In this document: positions 59,940 to 64,000 of the stretch, one piece after another
Layout: each line of letters begins with the position of its first letter
Numbering within the stretch: the first letter of the stretch is position 1
Assembly (NCBI GenBank): GCA_027382625.1
Contig: JAJKFJ010021174.1
Coordinates: 102,588-166,587 of the forward strand
Length of the DNA: 64,000 bases
Direction: 5' to 3'
Source: Tetmemena sp. SeJ-2015
Lineage: Eukaryota > Ciliophora > Spirotrichea > Sporadotrichida > Oxytrichidae
Made by a program: the position numbers and the translations under genes
The notes under the pieces: generated by a model
Told to the model about the DNA's origin: nothing
Database searches by the model: none
The model's input: only the letters and a program-made list of their open reading frames with translations

Positions 59940-60705
59940 ATATTTTTCATACTTAATATTAATTATGATGCTTTGTGGGATCATGGAACGATTATCAGAA
60001 AGATTAAAATAAAGGAATAATTAGTTAATAAACAGTGTCGTCCATAGGGATCTTAGTGGCTTTATGAGTTCTCGATTCTTTAGCAATAATTGAGTGTGTA
60101 GTTATTTGTAAACACATGAGTGAGAAGACCACTAAGAATAAATTATATTGGATGACACGAGTCGTTCGTTATTTATTAAGTAAGGTTGAATTCGTTTTTA
60201 ACTTACTTAGCAATCGATGACCTTGTGAACCTAACTATTAGATGATTTATAAATTATTCTCTTATGTGGAGGTAAGTCACATGGCACTCCAAAATTGGCA
60301 GTTGTTAATTCCTATTTTAGGCATGCAAGTATTTTTATAAAGCACTTTCTGAGAACAAACTACGAAGTTGGACTCAAGCCCACTGACTTCGACTCTTATA
60401 AATAAATTCATTCACTTATCCATTTTAAGGAAGAGCAAATTCAATTTGACTACATCGTTGTTGGTGACATCGTCAAGATCAAAGCTAATATGAAAACATT
60501 TAAAAACTTGTAAGAAATTCCTTGACTTTGTGAGATTCCACTTCACCTCCAAGAGAAAGAGAATGTCCACAATCACTCAAAACTGCGGACAGACTGAGCA
60601 CGGATACGACCGCAGAGTCCATCTTAAGGGAGCAGCTGAGATCGTTCTTGGCGCTTGCAACTTCTATCTTAACCAAGACGGAGAGAAGATTCCTCAAACT
60701 TAATA
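59911..60705 (+). CDS. Scrambled MDS cluster U of a P-type Ca2+-ATPase
   Basis: Small coding pieces of a plasma-membrane-type Ca2+ pump lie here out of order, all on the + strand. U3 59911-59939 (AWIEGFAIF), U4 59972-60003 (FVGSWNDYQK), U5 60031-60041, U1 60109-60165 with the start codon at 60115 (MSEKTTKNKLYWMTRVV), U2 60175-60232 (RLNSFLTYLAIDDLVNL) and U6 60430-60482 (EEQIQFDYIVVGDIVKIKA). Two further pieces belong to the later nucleotide-binding domain: IKHFLRTNYEVGLKPTDF (about 60330-60410) and FVRFHFTSKRKRMST...LKGAAEIVLGACNFYL (about 60505-60705). U1-U6 carry pointers identical to sequences in cluster D (61397-62250) and fill its gaps in frame. The phosphorylation site DKTGT is not in the window. 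Confidence 0.85.
59972..60003 (+). other. Scrambled MDS U4 (GSWNDYQ)
   Basis: The left pointer TTTGTGGG (59972-59979) equals 62038-62045; the right pointer TATCAGAAAGA (59993-60003) equals 62055-62065. Inserting it gives FVGSWNDYQKEIQFVKLQ, the family consensus. Confidence 0.92.
60031..60041 (+). other. Candidate 11-base MDS U5
   Basis: AACAGTGTCGT: its first four bases (AACA) equal 62106-62109 and its last five (GTCGT) equal 62193-62197. Inserting it gives SDKDNSVVLRNGIEEQ in frame, close to the PMCA consensus. Only two bases are not pointer, so chance is possible. Confidence 0.55.
60109..60165 (+). other. Scrambled MDS U1 carrying the start codon
   Basis: The left pointer TAAACACATGAGTGA (60109-60123) equals 61397-61411; the right pointer ACGAGTCGT (60157-60165) equals 61437-61445. 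The ATG at 60115 opens MSEKTTKNKLYWMTRVV. The rival reading from the same ATG at 61403 runs into a decoy frame. Confidence 0.85.
60175..60232 (+). other. Scrambled MDS U2
   Basis: The left pointer ATTAAGT (60175-60181) equals 61466-61472; the right pointer TGAACCT (60226-60232) equals 61510-61516. Inserting it gives ...HQVRLNSFLTYLAIDDLV NLVECYRQ in frame. Confidence 0.82.
60430..60482 (+). other. Scrambled MDS U6 (VVGDIVKIKA)
   Basis: The left pointer GAAGAGCAAAT (60430-60440) equals 62214-62224; the right pointer TCAAGATCAA (60473-60482) equals 62241-62250. Inserting it replaces a 16-base non-coding gap with IQFDYIVVGDIV and gives VVGDIVKIKAGMNIPVDG, the conserved actuator-domain entry of P-type ATPases. 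Confidence 0.95.
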
Positions 60706-61385
60706 AAAGATATGGGATTGATTCACTCTCATCTGTATTTTGGGAATCAAGGATATCATCAGACCTGAATCTTAAAATTTATATGTTTATTCAATGACGA
60801 GATTATATTAGATTACGCAGGTTTAAAAAAACGAAATAAAGAGCTAATAGGATTTGGATGATGAGATGTATTATATTACATCAAGGTAGTATTGCTGATG
60901 GAATGCAGTAACTAATTCGAATTTTTAGATGCTATAATAGTAGCAGATAATAATGGACTTTCTGCGTTTTCTAAAGGAGGACCATAAATGTTGACACAAA
61001 ATAATATTCAATTATGCATTTTTATAAATGTTAATAAGCTCTCAAATTTTCTAAAGGGGTCGATAATTTTAAACTAATGGCAGATTTTATTTTATAAATA
61101 TGTTCCTCTTTTTAATTTTAGTAAAGATGTAAACTAAGCCAAGAAGTGTGAATGATTAATGTTATCTGAGGAAGGATAGAAGTGAAATTATTGTAAAGGG
61201 TGGTAGGCGCCTTAGTGTGAGATGAGTAAATATAATAACTATTTTAACGATAATAAATCTCACTCCAAGCACCTTCGCCCCTATATATTATTCTTTTATA
61301 AAACTTAATTTACTAAAAAAAGCCATAAAACCGTATTAAGTGATTATTTTTTAGCAATAAGAAGATTTATTCATAATTTATCACA
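60706..61385. other. AT-rich spacer between the two ATPase MDS clusters
   Basis: About 680 bases of low GC with no recognisable protein. Read as germline-limited sequence separating clusters U and D. Confidence 0.5.
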
Positions 61386-61413
61386 AATATAATTATTAAA
61401 CACATGAGTGAAA
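61386..61413. repeat. 28-base block shared with 27685-27712
   Basis: An exact copy of the block in the spacer after the acyl-CoA synthetase. Here it includes the 15-base pointer that links the 5' end of the Ca2+-ATPase cluster D to MDS U1. Confidence 0.6.
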
Positions 61414-62840
61414 ACACATAAATCCTGTAATTGCATACGAGTCGTGCATAGTCTTAGCATTTCCCATTAAGTTAGTGGAATAATAATTCCTGGGCCTTTA
61501 TACAGCTTATGAACCTGGTCGAGTGCTACCGTCAGAGGTAATACGTTGAGGATGTTGAATACCTATATAAATAATTATCAAAAGTAAAACTGCATTAATT
61601 TTAAACCTAGAGAAGAAATTGGGAGGTAAGAAGGCATTATAAAATTGCATGCAAGGGCTCGCCCAAAGTCTGAGAACAAGCTTATTCTGGATAATCTCGC
61701 TAGCTCGCCCCCTAATATCTTATTTTTTAAGACTGACTTCGAACAGAGGGAGGATCAATTTGGCTCGAACAAGAAACCTCCCATGAAGAGAACACCCTTC
61801 ATCACCTTATTCTTGGGTGCCCTGGACGACTTTATGCTTAAGTTACTGTTGGTATGCGCAGTGGTCTCCATCTCCATCGAGGTTGGATTTGCAGACGACA
61901 GTCACAGAAAAACTGGTAAGCTCATTTTAAATCCTTTTCACGACCTAATTATTCATTCTAGCTTGGATTGTAGATAAAAAAGGTAGAATTGATGGTATTA
62001 TAAGGCAGCCATCTTTGTTGCAGTGTTTGTGGTCGCATTTGTGGGCGAAAATCATATCAGAAAGAAATTCAATTCGTCAAGTTGCAAGCTATCAGTGATA
62101 AAGACAACATCATAAATTATGAGAAGTATTTCAAATTTAAAATGTCATTTAACATCGTAAGATACGAATAAGCGATTTAAATTTAATAGGTGGTCGTATT
62201 AAGAAATGGAATCGAAGAGCAAATATAGCATCAAATTGGATCAAGATCAAGGCAGGAATGAACATTCCAGTCGACGGCGTAATCATCCACGGTTCAGGTG
62301 TCTCAGTCAGTGAGGCAGCCATGACTGGTGAGTCCGATGAACTTAAGAAGGAAAACCTTGAGGTCTGCAAAATGAGAAGAGAAGAAAAGGAAGCTGAGTA
62401 TGCATACAACAAGGACCCTAAGAGAAATCCTCATGATGTCCCTTCTCCAGTTCTCCTCTCAGGAACTCAAATCGCTACTACCAATGTTTGATTGCTCATT
62501 ATGTATTTGTACTGGTGAGGGATGGTTCATCGTCATTATGGTAGGAAAGCACAGTTGTGTCGGTAAAATTATGGGCAAGCTCGAGCAAAGAGTCGAGACC
62601 ACTCCTCTTCAGGAAAAGCTTGAGGCCATCGGAACTGATATTGGTAAATTGGGAATGTTGATAATATGGATTAGATTGGAATTTAAATGTATTGCGCCCT
62701 TCTTACTATCCATGTGCTGTTCTTGAGATTCTTCATTCAGAGATTCGTTTCCAGAGAATTTGATTTCTTCGGAGGTGAAAACGTAAAGAACAAGGATGAA
62801 AACACAAATGGCTCTCTCTAAGATTAATTTATAATTTATC
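61397..62840 (+). CDS. Scrambled MDS cluster D of a P-type Ca2+-ATPase (PMCA-like)
   Basis: Exports or sequesters Ca2+ using ATP. Coding blocks: LVECYRQRQYVEDVEYLEKK LGG (consecutive IESs with pointers CCTA, AGG and CTTATT), FEQREDQFGSNKKPPMKRTP and FITLFLGALDDFMLKLLLVC (M1), EVGFADDSHRKT, an intron, AIFVAVFVVAFV (M2), EIQFVKLQAISDKDN, GMNIPVDGVIIHGSGVSVSE AAMTGESDELKKE (TGES loop, about 62260-62350), LLSGTQIATGEGWFIVIMVG (pointer TACT), TTPLQEKLEAIGTDIGKLGM (pointer AATGT) and a membrane segment (LLTIHVLFLRFFI). Gaps at 61412-61436, 61473-61509, 61971-62007, 62046-62054, 62110-62192 and 62225-62240 are filled by MDSs from cluster U. The catalytic P domain is outside the window. Confidence 0.92.
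61916..61961 (+). other. 46-base GT-AG intron in the Ca2+-ATPase
   Basis: Begins GTAAG after ...AAAACTG and ends TTCTAG before CTTGGATTG. Splicing makes HRKTAWIEG. The last intron bases (TAG) lie inside the pointer shared with MDS U3, so the rearrangement junction sits on the splice site. Confidence 0.7.
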
Positions 62841-62931
62841 ATATTTAAACTAATAGTTCATTTACATGAGAATTGAGATGTTAATCATTTACAATAATAA
62901 ATTAATCGTGAGGTGTACGACTTCACTACTA

Positions 62932-64000
62932 ATGGACGCCACGCATCACAGTCTGCAACGCAAGCGGAAGCTGGCCGAGTTCCTCCAAGATCATGATCAC
63001 TTCAGCTACATCGCGGGACCTGCACGTCACATACCGGACCAAGACCTCATACCCTATCTGATAAGCATGGGCAGTCCGAGTCCTATCGTCCAACCAAATA
63101 GGTAGAGTCGACCTAAGCTGAGAATCAGAGCCACTCACACCACCGATCAGCAGTTACTTGCCATCATGCTTCGATACGGGACCCTCTGCAACGACCATAC
63201 TATCCTGCTCAGCTACACCCAAGTGGCTAATATCACGGGCATCAAGGCAAGCACGGTCGCGATGATCGTCCAGAGGTGGCGCCGCAACGACTTCATTTAC
63301 GAATCGAAGAGATCTAACTGCGGAGGCGTGCGGAAGATCTCCGGTGAGATTGAGGCGCTCATCACCAATGCCAAGCACCTGCTTGAGACCGCTCACATGA
63401 GCCTAAGATAGCGCATTGACTACTACCAAGTGCGATTCGGGGCACCCAGGGTCTGCCCGGCCACCCTAGCCAAGCTCTTCCGTCGGAACGAGGTATACTT
63501 CCGCTCTGGCAGCTACTCATACATTCGCAAGGGCGAGCGGCAGCGGGAGCTCCAAGAGAGGCAGCAGGAGTTTGCCAAGATCATCACACGGTGGATGTTT
63601 GCTGGCCGTGAGATCATCTACATCGATGAGTCTTCGTTCAATCGGTGGCAGGCTATGAGGAAGGGGTGGCTGAACGCTCCATGCCATCTCAATACCCAAT
63701 AGCAGGGGCGCTCAGAACCTCATCGGGGCCATCAGCAACAAGGTGGCCTGGTCCACAGTCTCGTCCTCCCCCGGCAGCAACAAACCCCGGGCACTTCATT
63801 TTCCTTCGTGATGGGGCTTCTTCGAAGGATACCTCAAGATGGTATCGTGGTCATGGACAACCCCAGCATCCAAAGAGCGCAAAGGTCAGGGGCCTCTTTG
63901 GCGATGGGCCTCCTTGCACTTCTTGCCTCCATTCAGCTGCGCCTTGAATCCTATCGAACGACTCTGGGCGGTGATAAGAATGATTGGCGCCGCCGCGTCG
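62932..64000 (+). mobile_element. GC-rich IS630/Tc1-type DDE transposase, truncated by the window end
   Basis: GC content rises abruptly at about 62930. One open frame (TAG read as Gln) runs from MDATHHSLQRKRKLAEFLQD through a helix-turn-helix (SYTQVANITGIKASTVAMIV, about 63210), the second DNA-binding part (RIDYYQVRFGAPRVCPATLA KLF) and the first catalytic Asp in REIIYIDESSFNRWQ (about 63610). After about 63700 conserved blocks appear in different frames: NLIGAISNK, then GIVVMDNPSIQ (second Asp) and LNPIERLWAVI (catalytic Glu), so at least two frameshifts are present. Terminal inverted repeats cannot be seen. It sits next to the last visible ATPase MDS, so it is probably in an IES. It is likely an old or damaged copy. 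Confidence 0.85.

Noticed and set aside
61404..61560. ORF starting at the ATG at 61403 as the ATPase N-terminus
   Set aside because: It is in frame with NSWAFIQLMNLVECYRQ only by chance. The pointers at 61397-61411, 61437-61445, 61466-61472 and 61510-61516 match MDSs U1 and U2, whose insertion gives a better, start-to-domain continuous protein.
61645..61735. N-terminal part of the 110-codon frame beginning MHARARPK
   Set aside because: It reads through an IES. The CTTATT pointer (61681/61719) removes LDNLASSPPN and joins LRTSL to the conserved FEQREDQFG block in another frame.
1..64000. Reading the window as a bacterial or standard-code eukaryotic region full of pseudogenes
   Set aside because: The apparent breaks disappear when TAR is Gln and pointer-bounded inserts are removed; conserved active sites are intact.
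1..64000. Telomeric C4A4/G4T4 arrays (TBE-type elements or chromosome ends)
   Set aside because: No run of such repeats was found; the C-run at about 10671-10678 is not telomeric.
1..64000. CRISPR arrays, rRNA or tRNA genes
   Set aside because: No regular spaced repeats or recognisable rRNA were seen; I could not identify a convincing tRNA cloverleaf by eye, though a small one could be missed.

Overview
This window looks like germline (micronuclear) DNA of a spirotrich ciliate, most likely a hypotrich of the Oxytricha/Stylonychia kind. Two things in the sequence show it. First, conserved proteins read correctly only if TAA and TAG mean glutamine and TGA is the sole stop. Second, almost every gene is cut by short AT-rich inserts bounded by a direct repeat of 2-12 bases. 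Removing the insert and one repeat copy restores the frame and the conserved protein, which is how MDSs, IESs and pointers behave. A few GT-AG introns of about 45-75 bases are also present. The species is inferred from genome style, not proven.

Layout. 0.5-15.8 kb: a tandem + strand array of four paralogous secreted proteins (copies A-D). Each has a low-complexity linker (Asp/Gly, Ser/Thr or poly-Thr), a Cys-containing module, a YHYH-type domain and a hydrophobic C-terminal tail that looks like a GPI signal. A small unknown ORF lies between B and C. 16.0-19.0 kb: two tandem choline/ethanolamine kinase paralogues. 19.1-23.3 kb: a large coiled-coil protein. 24.0-27.6 kb: a long-chain acyl-CoA synthetase with a 582-base insert. 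28.4-34.4 kb (-): a DExH helicase resembling TDRD9/spindle-E. 35.0-36.8 kb (-): an Asn/Ser-rich unknown. 38.6-46.2 kb: a cytosolic carboxypeptidase (tubulin deglutamylase family) followed by a long Gln/Asn-rich region. 46.3-48.9 kb: crooked-neck/Clf1 splicing factor. 49.1-50.8 kb: TRMT11 tRNA methyltransferase.

The most unusual part is 50.9-64 kb. A TRMT2A-like tRNA uridine methyltransferase is split and inverted: its N-terminal half (RRM) is on the - strand at 50.92-51.58 kb and its catalytic half on the + strand at 58.36-59.70 kb, with matching 10-base pointers. Between the halves are an ankyrin-DHHC palmitoyltransferase gene, a complete opposite-strand PTPA gene nested inside one of that gene's IESs, and an uninterrupted Alba/RGG gene. 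A plasma-membrane-type Ca2+-ATPase follows, scrambled between two clusters (59.9-60.7 kb and 61.4-62.8 kb). At least six small MDSs of the first cluster fit exactly, by 4-15 base pointers, into gaps of the second. The window ends in a GC-rich IS630/Tc1-type DDE transposase that also uses TAG as Gln.

Together the region is a compact example of germline scrambling: ordinary consecutive IESs, nested genes, an inversion-split gene and a two-cluster permuted gene. All coordinates of scrambled pieces come from reading pointers by eye. Gene starts are often uncertain because first MDSs may be tiny.
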